DNA of 64,000 nt, from assembly GCA_029562645.1 (NCBI GenBank), contig JAKQUI010000084.1:62001-126000 (forward strand), in the 5' to 3' direction. The position numbers and the translations under genes were made by a program. Below the pieces are notes generated by a model. The model was given only the letters and a program-made list of their open reading frames with translations, made no database searches and was not told the origin of the DNA. This document shows positions 27,950 through 36,890 of this stretch, in pieces (within the stretch, counting starts at the first letter, position 1; each line of letters starts with the position of its first letter). Origin of the DNA: Spirochaetota bacterium. Its GTDB lineage: Bacteria; Spirochaetota; UBA4802; JAKQUI01.

Positions 27950-28540
27950 ATGCCACGCCCACGCAGGATCTGTATCGAAGAAGCAACCTATCACGTTTTT
28001 TCACGCTGCATCGACCGCCGAAATCTCATGCTGAACGACTCCTACAAGGAGATCATGCTCAACACCATTGAAAAAACTCAGGAAAAATACGTTTTCGAAC
28101 TCGTATTTTACCAAATACTCGATAATCATATACATTTGGTCATTAAAACCTGCAAAGGCGAGGCGACGATATCCCGCATCATGCAATACATTAAAGCCCG
28201 TTTCGCGGAAAACTACAATAGGAAGAACGGCAGAACTGGCCCGTTTTGGAATGAGCGATTTGGCGATGTCATCGTCGAGTCCCAACCCAACCCGGTTTTC
28301 TATCTTATGTGGCTGCTGTGGTATCTTGCCTACAACGCGGTTCGAAAAGCCAAGGTCGACGATCCAAGAGAGTATCTCTACGGAAGCATCAATTACTATC
28401 TCGATGGCACATACAAGGGAAAACTGAAGATTTCAATACATCGATACTTCATGGGACTCGGGAATCGATGTACCGATCGACTGGAGAAGTTTATTACATT
28501 CGAGGAGATGTACCGTAAAAGACTCTGGATGTCCGTATGA
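27950..28540 (+). CDS. REP-associated tyrosine transposase (RAYT, Y1/IS200-like)
   Basis: A 196-residue HUH nuclease. It has the N-terminal MPRPRRICIEEATYHVFSR start shared by RAYTs, the HUH motif in ILDNHIHLVIK (about residues 55-65), PFWNERF, and a candidate catalytic Tyr in the helix LWYLAYNAVRKAKVD. RAYTs are single-copy domesticated relatives of IS200/IS605 transposases that process REP hairpins. Start ATG 27950 has GAGG upstream. Copies of the GGGGTCAGAGC motif lie on both sides (27797-27865 and 28557-28568). Base composition is less GC-rich than neighbouring genes, consistent with acquisition. Confidence 0.88.
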   Translation: MPRPRRICIEEATYHVFSRCIDRRNLMLNDSYKEIMLNTIEKTQEKYVFELVFYQILDNHIHLVIKTCKGEATISRIMQYIKARFAENYNRKNGRTGPFWNERFGDVIVESQPNPVFYLMWLLWYLAYNAVRKAKVDDPREYLYGSINYYLDGTYKGKLKISIHRYFMGLGNRCTDRLEKFITFEEMYRKRLWMSV

Positions 28541-28556
28541 AGACATGGGAGAAGGA

Positions 28557-28568
28557 GGGTCAGAGCCC
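28557..28568 (+). repeat. RAYT-associated motif copy downstream of the transposase
   Basis: GGGTCAGAGCCC, 17 bases beyond the transposase stop codon. With the hairpin cluster upstream it brackets the gene. Confidence 0.75.
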
Positions 28569-28610
28569 GCAGTCAAGCGGCTTACACATTTGCGGATTAT
28601 TGATATTTTC

Positions 28611-28627
28611 TTAACAAAATCTTAACC
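28611..28627 (+). promoter_or_regulatory. PHO-box-like direct repeat upstream of pstC
   Basis: TTAACA-AAATC-TTAACC, 50 bases before the pstC start codon. Same half-site spacing (11 bases) and nearly the same spacer as the sites before pstS1, pstB and pstS2. Confidence 0.8.
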
Positions 28628-28676
28628 GCACCGCCGGACATTCCCTACATCCCAATGTTCCGTCACGGACTACATC

Positions 28677-29561
28677 ATGCGCCATAAAAGCGTCATCTAC
28701 GACACAATCATCGAAAACACCTTCCTGGTGATCGGCCTCGTGTGCCTCTTCTTCCTTTTCCTTATAATGTTCTTCTTGTTCCGGGAGGGAATCCCGATCT
28801 TCAAGACCGTTGGCGTATTCGATTTCATTCTTGGCGACAGCTGGTATCCCACGAGCGAGGTGCCGCGCTTCGGCGTGTTCCCGCTCATCGTCGCGTCGAT
28901 CGCCGTCACGCTGCTGGCCTCCGTGATCGCGGTGCCGTTCAGCCTGGCCATTGCGATCTATCTCTCGGAGCTCGCCCGCCCCACCGTGCGCGAGGTCGTG
29001 AAACCGACCATCGAGATCATCGCATCCATCCCCTCGGTCATCATCGGCTTCTTCGGAATGGTGGTGGTCGCGCCTTTGCTGCAGGAACACTTCGACATCG
29101 ACACGGGCCTCAACCTGTTTAACGCCGCCGTGATGCTCGCCTTCATGGCCATCCCCACCATCGCGAGCATCTCCGAGGACGCGATCTCCTCGGTGCCGGT
29201 GTCGCTCAAGGAGGCCTCGTACGCGCTCGGGGCGAACCGCTGGCAAACGATATTCCACATCATCGTGCCGGCGGCGCTTTCCGGGATCTGGACGGCGATC
29301 ATCCTGGGGATCTCGCGGGTGATCGGCGAGACGATGGTGGTGCTCATGGTCGCCGGCGGCGCGGCGGTGCTGCCGGGTTCGATCTTCTCGCCGGTCCGCC
29401 CGCTCACCTCGAACATCGCGGCCGAGATGGCCGAGGCCCCGGTCGGGGGCGAGCACTATCACGCGCTCTTCGCGATCGGGATCATCCTGTTCATCATCAC
29501 ATTTTGCTTCAACATCGTCGCCGACTATCTCTCGAACAAGTACAAGTTCAAGGAGAACTGA
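28677..29561 (+). CDS. pstC: phosphate ABC transporter permease PstC
   Basis: A 294-residue inner-membrane permease. It has a cytoplasmic N terminus, a first span (NTFLVIGLVCLFFLFLIMFF), a periplasmic segment, and the BPD fold with SVIIGFFGMVVVAPLL and the EAA loop KEASYALGANRWQTIFHIIVPAALSGI (~residues 178-204). It forms the channel with PstA. Its stop codon overlaps the pstA start (TGATG). A PHO-box-like site lies 50 bases upstream. Confidence 0.95.
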   Translation: MRHKSVIYDTIIENTFLVIGLVCLFFLFLIMFFLFREGIPIFKTVGVFDFILGDSWYPTSEVPRFGVFPLIVASIAVTLLASVIAVPFSLAIAIYLSELARPTVREVVKPTIEIIASIPSVIIGFFGMVVVAPLLQEHFDIDTGLNLFNAAVMLAFMAIPTIASISEDAISSVPVSLKEASYALGANRWQTIFHIIVPAALSGIWTAIILGISRVIGETMVVLMVAGGAAVLPGSIFSPVRPLTSNIAAEMAEAPVGGEHYHALFAIGIILFIITFCFNIVADYLSNKYKFKEN

Positions 29562-30418
29562 TGAAAGCCTCCGCCGCCGTCATCGAAAAGATCATGTTCG
29601 CGCTCATCCGCGTCTCGTCGTTCGTCATCATCGCTTTTCTGGTATTCATGATCGGCTATATCATCAAAAGCGGCGCATCGGCCATCGATCTCGGGTTTTT
29701 CACGGAGATGCCGCGAAACGAGATGACCCAGGGCGGCATCCTCCCGGCCATCCTGGGCACGTTCTATCTCATGGTCGGTTCGTCGATCATCGCCATCCCG
29801 ATCGGCATCGTCACGGCGATCTATCTGACCGAATACGCGAAGAGCCCGCGCATCGTGAAGGTCATCCGGCTGGGCATCAACAACCTCGCTGGCGTCCCCT
29901 CGGTGGTCTTCGGCCTCTTCGGCCTGTCGCTGTTCGTGGTGTTCCTCGGCTTCGGCACGTCGATCCTCGCGGGCTCGCTCACGCTGGGCGTACTCAATCT
30001 CCCGGTGATCATCCGCTCCACCGAGGAAGCGCTCCTGGTGGTGCCGGGGACCTACCGCGAGGCGTCGCTCTCCCTGGGCGCCACGCGCTGGCAAACCATA
30101 TACAAGATCATTCTCCCGAACGCCCTCCCGGGGATCCTCACGGGCGTCATGCTCTCGCTGGGCCGCGCGGCCGGCGAGACCGCGCCCATCATGTTCACGG
30201 CGGCGGCCTACTACACGCCGGAGCTTCCCACCTCGATCTTCAACGAGATCATGGCGCTCCCCTACCACATCTACGTGATGGCCACGGCGGGGACGCACAT
30301 CCAGGCGACACGGCACCTCCAGTACGGCACGGCCATCGTGCTGATCGCGCTGGTGCTCGCGCTCAACATGACCGGGCTCATCCTGCGCTACCGCTTCCGC
30401 AAGCGCCTCAAGGGGTAG
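29561..30418 (+). CDS. pstA: phosphate ABC transporter permease PstA
   Basis: A 285-residue permease with six spans, the GVPSVVFGLFGLSLFV segment typical of PstA and the EAA loop REASLSLGATRWQTIYKIILPNALPGI. Start ATG 29561 overlaps the pstC stop by one base and has AAGGAG upstream. The ATPase gene pstB is not downstream but on the opposite strand at 33822-34574, which is an unusual split of the operon. Confidence 0.95.
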   Translation: MKASAAVIEKIMFALIRVSSFVIIAFLVFMIGYIIKSGASAIDLGFFTEMPRNEMTQGGILPAILGTFYLMVGSSIIAIPIGIVTAIYLTEYAKSPRIVKVIRLGINNLAGVPSVVFGLFGLSLFVVFLGFGTSILAGSLTLGVLNLPVIIRSTEEALLVVPGTYREASLSLGATRWQTIYKIILPNALPGILTGVMLSLGRAAGETAPIMFTAAAYYTPELPTSIFNEIMALPYHIYVMATAGTHIQATRHLQYGTAIVLIALVLALNMTGLILRYRFRKRLKG

Positions 30419-30612
30419 TTCCGCGCGCCGTTCCCGTCGAACATCGAACGGCCCCGCGCGTTTAGGCATATCACATAACGCCTTCCGTTCAGCCGCCGCC
30501 CTGATTACCGGATGTTCATACGCTCTTCGCCGCGATCACCCGCCACCGGCCGGATGTCAGCAATCGAAAACCCGATGGACGACGATGAACGGGGAGATAC
30601 GCGCGCGAACGC

Positions 30613-32346
30613 CTACGCGATCCTGACGGTGAACGTGGTGCCCGTCCCGTCCGAGCTCGCCTCGACGCGCCAGCCCATGATCTCCGCGGCGTGCTTCACG
30701 ATGGACAGCCCGAGCCCCGTCCCGCCCGTTGCGCGCGATCGGCTTTTGTCCACGCGGTAGAAGCGCTCGAAGAGGCGCGGCAGCGACTCGGCGGGGATGC
30801 CGATCCCGGTGTCGGCGACGGTGACGACGAGCCCCGCTTGGTCGCGGAGCCCCAGGATGCGCACCGCCCCGTCCGGGACATTGTAGTTGATCGCATTGTC
30901 GATGATATTAAAGAAGACCTCCTCGGCCAGGAAGCGGTTTCCCCGCACCGTGACGTCGACGTCGGCGAGGCTGCGCGCCAGGGCGATGTTCCGGTCGCCC
31001 GCCTTGGGCTGGAGGATCTCGACGCAACCCTCGATGATTCGCGCCGGATTGACCTCCTCCATGGGAAGCTCGGGCAGCGTCTCGATCATGTTGAGCTTGA
31101 CCATGTCGCTCACGATGGACGATTGCCGGTCCACGTTCGTGAGCGCCTTGTCCACGAGCTCGCGGCACAACGCGGGATTATTCAGGTGTTCGCTCACCGT
31201 CTCCAGGTAACCCCGCAGGATGGCGATGGGGGTCTTAAGCTCGTGCGAGAGGTTGCCCACGAGGTCGGTCTTGAGCTCCTCGAGGTGCCGCTTTTCCGTG
31301 ATGTCGTGCAACACGATGAGGATTCCCTGCACCGCCTTCTCCTCGGTGATGGGCGAAATGAACACCTCGCAATAGCGGCCGCTCGCAAGCGCCTCTATGA
31401 AACGCGCCTCCACGCCCCGCGCAAGGGAGTACTCGATCTTCGCGTTAAACGAGCTTCCCCGCACCACCTCGTAATACGCGCGGCCGAACACCGCGGCGCG
31501 GATATCCAGGAGGGAGAGGAAGGCGCGATTGGCGATGAGCACCCGCTTCGAATGGTCGATCACCGCGATCCCGTCGGTGATGCTCTCGATGGTCACCTGG
31601 AGCTTCTTCTGCTCCAGGATGAGCCCGTTCATCTTCTCGATGATGGTGTCGGCCATGCGATTGAGGGCCTTTTGCAGCGTGCCGATCTCGTCGTCGTTGT
31701 AGTTGAGGATGCGGTGCGAGAAGTCGCCTGCGGAAAAGCGTTCGGCGAAGGCGATGGTCTCGCGGACCGGGCGCGTGACGCGCCGGACTAGGACGAAGGC
31801 CCCCGCCACGGTGAGAAGGATCGCCGAGAGCCCTGCAACCACTATTGCGCGGCGCAGGCGCGCCAGGCTCGCCTCGGCATCGGCCAGGGGCTTCGCGACC
31901 CGCACCACGAGATCGTGGTGGAGTTCGGCATAGTACATGATGTTCGCCTTCAGGGTGTCGCTGTACCGGACGCTCTCGCCGGACCCCGTTTCGAGCGCCC
32001 CCATCACCTCGGCGCGATAGCGGTGATTGTCCAGCGTCGAGAGGTCCGCCACCTCGGTGTCGGCGAGCACCCTGCCGTCGCGCGCGATCACGGTGATCCG
32101 CATGTCCCCGATCCGCGCGATATCGGTCATAAGCGCGGCGTCGGCGCGGGACAAGGCCGAGCGATTGAGCCGCCCGTCGGACAGAAAGAGCCCGAGGAGG
32201 TCCGCCTTCTCGGCCATGACGCGTCGGACCATGTGCAGGTGATTGTCGCGAGCGCGGGCGTCGACATACAGCGACAGCGCGCCGATCAGCGCAGCAATCA
32301 GCACGGCCACGGAGACGATGATCTTGTTGCCGATGGTGTTGAACAT
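30613..32346 (-). CDS. phoR: PhoR-type sensor histidine kinase
   Basis: A 577-residue membrane kinase: span ~8-27, periplasmic sensor to ~165, span ~168-188, HAMP (~190-242), PAS (~250-350), HisKA with H-box NLSHELKTP (~366-374), and HATPase_c with N-box (FFNIIDNAINYN), G1 (VADTGIGIP), F-box (FERFYRVDKSR) and G2 (GGTGLGLSIV). In phosphate control it phosphorylates PhoB when phosphate is scarce and is held back by PstSCAB-PhoU. Spirochaete and Gram-positive PhoR proteins often have such a periplasmic domain. It is the last gene of pstB-phoU-phoB-phoR. Confidence 0.9.
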   Translation of the reverse strand: MFNTIGNKIIVSVAVLIAALIGALSLYVDARARDNHLHMVRRVMAEKADLLGLFLSDGRLNRSALSRADAALMTDIARIGDMRITVIARDGRVLADTEVADLSTLDNHRYRAEVMGALETGSGESVRYSDTLKANIMYYAELHHDLVVRVAKPLADAEASLARLRRAIVVAGLSAILLTVAGAFVLVRRVTRPVRETIAFAERFSAGDFSHRILNYNDDEIGTLQKALNRMADTIIEKMNGLILEQKKLQVTIESITDGIAVIDHSKRVLIANRAFLSLLDIRAAVFGRAYYEVVRGSSFNAKIEYSLARGVEARFIEALASGRYCEVFISPITEEKAVQGILIVLHDITEKRHLEELKTDLVGNLSHELKTPIAILRGYLETVSEHLNNPALCRELVDKALTNVDRQSSIVSDMVKLNMIETLPELPMEEVNPARIIEGCVEILQPKAGDRNIALARSLADVDVTVRGNRFLAEEVFFNIIDNAINYNVPDGAVRILGLRDQAGLVVTVADTGIGIPAESLPRLFERFYRVDKSRSRATGGTGLGLSIVKHAAEIMGWRVEASSDGTGTTFTVRIA

Positions 32347-32390
32347 GATCGCGCTCCCTCCCGGACGGACGGGCCGCCGAACGGCGCGGG

Positions 32391-33086
32391 CTATTCCTTG
32401 ATGCCGTACCCGACGCCGGAAAAGGTCTTGATGGACTCGCCGTAGGGCCCGAGCTTCTTGCGAAGGTTCATCACGTGCACGTCGATGGTGCGGTCCACCA
32501 CGTATACGTCGTTTCCGCGGATGCTGTCAATGATATTATCGCGCGTGAAGATCTTCCCGCGGTACCTCATGAACAGGTGCAGAATCTCGAACTCGGTCTT
32601 GGTGAGCTTGGCCTCCTCGCCGTCCACCGTGACGATGTACTTGTCGGGATGGAGCTCCACGCCCTTGAAGCGCAGCGCCTCGTGCTCGGCGGCGCGCAGC
32701 TGCTTCTCCGCCCGGCGCAACACCGCCTTGATGCGCGAGATGAGCTCCTTGATCCCGAAGGGCTTGGTGATGAAATCGTCGCCCCCGAGCTCGAGCCCCA
32801 GCACCTTGTCGAACTCCTCGGACTTCGCGGAAAGGAAGATGATGGGCACGGCGTGAAAGTCCGGGATCCCCCGGACCGTCTTGCAGAAATCGTAGCCGTC
32901 CATGCCGCTCATCATCACGTCCAGGATAATGAGGTCGGGGATGATCTTCTTGAGCGCGCTCATCGCCGTCTCACCCGACGAGAAGGTATGCACGATGAAC
33001 CCCGCCTCGGCGAGGTTGATCTTCAGGATCTCCAGGATGTCGGCCTCGTCGTCCACGACGAAGATGTTTTTCTTTGCGGATTTCAT
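32391..33086 (-). CDS. phoB: PhoB-type response regulator (OmpR family)
   Basis: A 231-residue regulator. The receiver domain has the acidic pocket Asp12-Asp13, phospho-acceptor Asp56 in LIILDVMM, the Ser in IFLSAKSE and the Lys in ITKPFG. The winged-helix DNA-binding domain (~130-231) ends with the recognition region VVDRTIDVHVMNLRKKLG. It would bind the four PHO-box-like sites described here. It lies 51 bases after phoU and 44 before phoR. Confidence 0.93.
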   Translation of the reverse strand: MKSAKKNIFVVDDEADILEILKINLAEAGFIVHTFSSGETAMSALKKIIPDLIILDVMMSGMDGYDFCKTVRGIPDFHAVPIIFLSAKSEEFDKVLGLELGGDDFITKPFGIKELISRIKAVLRRAEKQLRAAEHEALRFKGVELHPDKYIVTVDGEEAKLTKTEFEILHLFMRYRGKIFTRDNIIDSIRGNDVYVVDRTIDVHVMNLRKKLGPYGESIKTFSGVGYGIKE

Positions 33087-33137
33087 CTGGCCCCTTCCGT
33101 CATCTGCGCACGCGCGAATGCGTCCGCGCGTTCCGGG

Positions 33138-33812
33138 CTACTCGCCCTCGGACCCCTCGTGGGCGCCGTGCCGCACGTCCACGCCCTCGATGTAGTAAAT
33201 GGCGCGCTCGGCGATATTGGTCGCATGGTCCCCGATGCGCTCGAGCGCCTTCGACGCCATGATGAGCGACAGCGCCGGTGAGATGCTGTGCGGGTTCTCC
33301 GCCATGTACGAGAAGAGCTCGCGATAGATCTGCATATTGAGCTCGTCGATCTCGCGGTCGCGGCCGATCACGCCGCGCGCCCGCGCGGCGTCGCGCTCGG
33401 CGATGGCCAGGAACGACTCCTTGATCATCTCCGCGCACAGGACGGCCATGCGCGGGATGTCCACCAGCGGTTTCACCGGCGGCTTGCCGGCCATGCGGAT
33501 GGTCTCCTTGGCGACCACCGTCGCCAGGTCGCCGATGCGCTCCAGATCGGTGTTGATCTTGAGAAAGGCCGTCACCAGCCGCAGGTCCTTCGCGGCGGGC
33601 TGCTTGGTCACGAGGACGCGGACGCACTCCTCGTCGATGGCGATCTCGAGCCGGTCGAGTTCGGAGTCGCCCTGTATCACGCGCTCGGCCAGGCGCACGT
33701 CGCCCTTCTTGAGCGATTCCACCGAGCGGGCGATCGCCTCCATCGCGAGGTCCGACATCTCGAAGATGCGGGTCTTGACCGCCTCCAGTTCCTGTTCCAG
33801 ATGGGTAATCAT
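33138..33812 (-). CDS. phoU: phosphate transport regulator PhoU
   Basis: A 224-residue all-helical protein of two PhoU repeats, each with the metal-binding E/DxxxD pattern (KINTDLERIGDLATVVAKE around residue 87, MASKALERIGDHATNIAE around 188). It connects PstSCAB transport activity to PhoR and limits phosphate uptake. It lies nine bases after pstB. Confidence 0.95.
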   Translation of the reverse strand: MITHLEQELEAVKTRIFEMSDLAMEAIARSVESLKKGDVRLAERVIQGDSELDRLEIAIDEECVRVLVTKQPAAKDLRLVTAFLKINTDLERIGDLATVVAKETIRMAGKPPVKPLVDIPRMAVLCAEMIKESFLAIAERDAARARGVIGRDREIDELNMQIYRELFSYMAENPHSISPALSLIMASKALERIGDHATNIAERAIYYIEGVDVRHGAHEGSEGE

Positions 33813-33821
33813 GCGCGCTCC

Positions 33822-34574
33822 TTAGCCGAATTTTCCGGTGATATAGTTTTCCGTCATCTCATTGTCGGGCTTGGTGAAGATCATGTCGGTTCGGTTCACC
33901 TCGATGAGCTCGCCCAGATAGAAGAAGGCGGTATGGTCGCTCACGCGCGCCGCCTGCTGCATGTTGTGGGTCACGATAATGATGGTGTAGTTCTGCTTGA
34001 GGTCCTGGATGAGCTCCTCGATCTTCTGCGTGGAGAGGGGATCGAGCGCCGAGGCGGGCTCGTCCATGAGGATGATCTCGGGCGCGACCGCGATGGTGCG
34101 CGCGATGCAGAGCCGCTGCTGCTGGCCGCCGGAGAGCCCCAGCGCCGACTGGTCCAAGCGGTCCTTCACCTCGTCCCAGAGGGCCGTGCGCTTGAGCGAC
34201 TGCTCCACCGTCCGCTCGATCTCGTACGTGTTCTTGATGCCGTTGATGCGAAGCCCGTAGGCGATGTTCTCGAAGATGGACTTGGGAAACGGGTTCGACT
34301 TCTGGAACACCATCCCCACCCGGCGCCGCAGGCCCGTCACGTCGAAATCGCGGTGGTAGATCGATTCGTTGTCGATGAGGATGTCGCCGTCGATGCCGAT
34401 GTTCGGGATGATGTCGTTCATGCGGTTGATGCACCGCAGGAAGGTGGACTTCCCGCAGCCCGACGGCCCGATGAGCGCCATCACGGTATTGGGCTCGACC
34501 GTGAGATTGATGTTCTTGATGGCCGGAACGCCGCCATACGAGAAGGTGAGGTTTACCGATGTTATTTTATCCAT
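33822..34574 (-). CDS. pstB: phosphate ABC transporter ATP-binding protein PstB
   Basis: A 250-residue ATPase with Walker [10 protein letters not shown] followed by the PstB-specific [29 protein letters not shown], signature [13 protein letters not shown], Walker [15 protein letters not shown] and the switch His in [10 protein letters not shown]. Start ATG 34574 is preferred; a TTG at 34598 would add eight residues that overlap a hairpin repeat. It heads the minus-strand operon pstB-phoU-phoB-phoR, whose PHO-box-like site is at 34681-34697. Confidence 0.96.
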   Translation of the reverse strand: MDKITSVNLTFSYGGVPAIKNINLTVEPNTVMALIGPSGCGKSTFLRCINRMNDIIPNIGIDGDILIDNESIYHRDFDVTGLRRRVGMVFQKSNPFPKSIFENIAYGLRINGIKNTYEIERTVEQSLKRTALWDEVKDRLDQSALGLSGGQQQRLCIARTIAVAPEIILMDEPASALDPLSTQKIEELIQDLKQNYTIIIVTHNMQQAARVSDHTAFFYLGELIEVNRTDMIFTKPDNEMTENYITGKFG

Positions 34575-34585
34575 GCGTTTTCCCG

Positions 34586-34620
34586 GTAGTAGGGTCAAGG
34601 CAGCGCCTTGCCCTTACTAC
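34586..34620. repeat. palindromic repeat in the pstB leader
   Basis: A 35-base imperfect hairpin (GTAGTAGGG...AAGGC / GCCTTG...CTTACTAC) just upstream of the pstB start codon. A related palindrome occurs at 59508-59532. It may be a small dispersed repeat or may fold in the pstB leader mRNA. Confidence 0.5.
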
Positions 34621-34680
34621 AATACACGTAATCAATTGAAAACACAATAAAACCCGGTGTTAAATATTCCGTGATGGTTT

Positions 34681-34697
34681 TGTAAAGATTTTGTTAA
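34681..34697 (-). promoter_or_regulatory. PHO-box-like direct repeat upstream of pstB
   Basis: On the minus strand TTAACA-AAATC-TTTACA, 107 bases before the pstB start codon. It faces away from the pstS2 site 42 bases further right, so the divergent region holds one site per direction. Confidence 0.8.
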
Positions 34698-34738
34698 TTT
34701 CGGATTTCTTCATGGCTTCACGGTTTTTAAAGCGTTTC

Positions 34739-34755
34739 TTAATAAAATCTTAACA
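34739..34755 (+). promoter_or_regulatory. PHO-box-like direct repeat upstream of pstS2
   Basis: TTAATA-AAATC-TTAACA, 45 bases before the pstS2 start codon. One mismatch from the common pattern in the first half site. Confidence 0.8.
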
Positions 34756-34799
34756 CGGTCCCGGTATCGGTACATCATACAGCACCCAAGGAGGCAACA

Positions 34800-35627
34800 A
34801 TGGCAAGAAGAATTACCGGAATTATATCGGCGCTCATTATCGCCGGTACGGCGTTCGCCGCGATCGGCTGTTCGCGCGACACCGGCAACAAGATCGTCAT
34901 CAAGGGATCCACCACCGTGCTCCCCATCACCCAGAAGGTGGCCGAGGCCTACCGGAAGACGAACAAGGTGGCCATCTCGGTCGAGGGCAGCGGCTCGGGC
35001 AACGGGATCAAGGCGGTCATCGACGGCACCTGCGACATCGGAAACTCGTCGCGCGAAATGAAGGGCAACGAGATCGAGGAGGCGAAGAAGAAGGGCGTGA
35101 CCCCGAAGGAGATCGTGGCGGCCTACGACATGATCGTCCCCATCGTCCACCCCAAAAACCCGGTCAAGGACCTCACGATGGACCAGCTCAAGGGCATCTA
35201 TGACGGCTCCATCAACGACTGGAGCACGGTGGGCGGAACGCCCGGCGCCATCGTGGTCATCTCGCGCGACACGAGCTCCGGGACCTACGAGATCTGGCAC
35301 GAGAAGGTGCTCAAGAAGAAGGACGTGCGCAAGGATGCGCTCCTGCAGGCCTCCAACGGCGCCATCATCTCGTCGGTGTCCACCAACCCGAAGGCCATCG
35401 GCTACATCGGCTTCGGCTACCTCAATGACACCGTGAGAACCGTCACCGTGAACAAGGTCGAGGGCACCATCGAGAACGGCAAGTCCGGGAAGTATCCCGT
35501 ATCGCGCAAGCTGTACATGTACGTGAACGAGAAACGGATCACGCCGCAAACGCAGGCCTTCCTCGACTACCTGCTTGGCGCCGAGGGACAAAAGCTTGTA
35601 AAGGAAGCGGGGTTCATTCCATTGTAA
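34800..35627 (+). CDS. pstS: phosphate ABC transporter substrate-binding lipoprotein, second copy
   Basis: A 275-residue phosphate-binding protein. Unlike the copy at 15064 it has a lipobox (AAIGCSRD), so it is membrane-anchored. Binding segments VIKGSTTVLPITQK, GSGSGNGIKAVIDGTCDIGNSSR and SRDTSSGTYEIW are intact. AGGAGG lies before ATG 34800. It is divergent from pstB, with one PHO-box-like site for each direction, and is followed by a strong terminator. Confidence 0.95.
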   Translation: MARRITGIISALIIAGTAFAAIGCSRDTGNKIVIKGSTTVLPITQKVAEAYRKTNKVAISVEGSGSGNGIKAVIDGTCDIGNSSREMKGNEIEEAKKKGVTPKEIVAAYDMIVPIVHPKNPVKDLTMDQLKGIYDGSINDWSTVGGTPGAIVVISRDTSSGTYEIWHEKVLKKKDVRKDALLQASNGAIISSVSTNPKAIGYIGFGYLNDTVRTVTVNKVEGTIENGKSGKYPVSRKLYMYVNEKRITPQTQAFLDYLLGAEGQKLVKEAGFIPL

Positions 35628-35644
35628 GCAGTATCGCGCAATGC

Positions 35645-35688
35645 GAATAAAAAAGGCCTACCTGGAATCGGGAAGGCCTTTTTTATTC
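35645..35688 (+). terminator. terminator of pstS2
   Basis: A long stem (GAATAAAAAAGGCC / GGCCTTTTTTATTC) around a 16-base loop, 18 bases after the pstS2 stop. A-run and T-run on the two sides make it work in both directions, so it may also end the 35718-36770 gene. Confidence 0.88.
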
Positions 35689-35717
35689 GGCACGACCGGA
35701 TCAATTCCGGTGCACGG

Positions 35718-36770
35718 TTAAAACGTATAGGAACCTCCGGCGGTGCACCATTGCACATTGTGCACGTTGAACACGCGCCCGTCGGGCTCGGTCACGCGAT
35801 ACCAATCGCGGTCCGGGCGATTGGCCCAGTTGCCGCTCACCCAGAGTGACGCGCCGGCAAGGCTCACCGTGAGCGTGGCGGTGCCGGTCACATCGCACCA
35901 GCCGTCGCGCGTCTCGTCGCGCCAACTGGTGCGGTCGTCGGCATAGCGCGTGCGATAGTACGTGGCGGAGACCGCGAACAGCAGCTTCGCGTGACGGGTC
36001 ACCTCGAACTCCTGGCTCGTCTTGAGCTGAACGGCCCAATCGTACGAGACGCGGCGCGTCCGCTCCTGGTTGTTTGAATAATAGTCGTGGGTATAGGTCA
36101 CGGTCGGATTGAGCGGGACATTGAGTCCCACATATGCCGAGCCGCTCCAGAAGCTGGCGTCGTAACGGGCGTTATAGTAGGGATCCGCGTTGCGATCGAG
36201 CGCGTTGGTCCCGGGATCGACGAATCGATCGGGATACTCCTCGCTGTAAGCGCCCGAGTTGTAGAACCACCAGTACCATACGCCCGCGCCGCAGGTGATG
36301 CGCTCCTTCCACACCTTGGCGTCGTAGTTGAGCCCGAAGTCGGCCGCGTTCTTTTCCTTGAGCGCGACGTCGCGGCTGTTGCGCGCGTACTCGCCCATCC
36401 AGGTGAGCGTGAACCCGGTGTCGAAGATCGCCCACTTCACGAAGGGAAAGAACACATCGCCGTTGTCGCCATAGAGCAGGTCTCCACGCCAGAAGTAGAG
36501 CGTCCAGTAGTCCACTCCAGCCGTCACGCCCGCGCCTTTGTCCTCTTTCTTTCCGGGGTCCGCGACCGACTCCGCGGGCCGTTTCGCGGTGTCGGTCGGA
36601 TCATACTGCGCCTGGACCGGAACGGCCGCCGCGCATATACACGCTGCGAGCGCGAGCGCCTGAAAGATCAGTAACGCGAACGCTCCGAACACCCTGCGTG
36701 TTTTTCTGATGGCATGCCGGAAGTTCGTGCGGATCGCGGACGAATCGCGTATCGATATGATGTTCTTCAT
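35718..36770 (-). CDS. outer-membrane beta-barrel protein
   Basis: A 350-residue exported protein with a long signal (basic N terminus to ~40, hydrophobic FGAFALLIFQALALAACICAA, cleavage near VQAQ). The mature part is rich in Trp/Tyr alternating strands (VDYWTLYFWRGDLLYGDNGD, GVWYWWFYNSGAY) and ends in Phe (AGGSYTF), as outer-membrane barrels do. Family not recognised. GGAGG lies upstream of ATG 36770. It converges on pstS2, so phosphate relevance is only by proximity. Confidence 0.78.
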   Translation of the reverse strand: MKNIISIRDSSAIRTNFRHAIRKTRRVFGAFALLIFQALALAACICAAAVPVQAQYDPTDTAKRPAESVADPGKKEDKGAGVTAGVDYWTLYFWRGDLLYGDNGDVFFPFVKWAIFDTGFTLTWMGEYARNSRDVALKEKNAADFGLNYDAKVWKERITCGAGVWYWWFYNSGAYSEEYPDRFVDPGTNALDRNADPYYNARYDASFWSGSAYVGLNVPLNPTVTYTHDYYSNNQERTRRVSYDWAVQLKTSQEFEVTRHAKLLFAVSATYYRTRYADDRTSWRDETRDGWCDVTGTATLTVSLAGASLWVSGNWANRPDRDWYRVTEPDGRVFNVHNVQWCTAGGSYTF

Positions 36771-36890
36771 GCGTCCCTCCTCACGCGCCGGCAGGACCGG
36801 CCTGCCGTTCGCGCACCGTTTGATTGATGTCTTTAAGCGCCATCGCCCCCGGTCGATATCGCGAAAATCGCCGCGGGGGTTCGGCGAACG

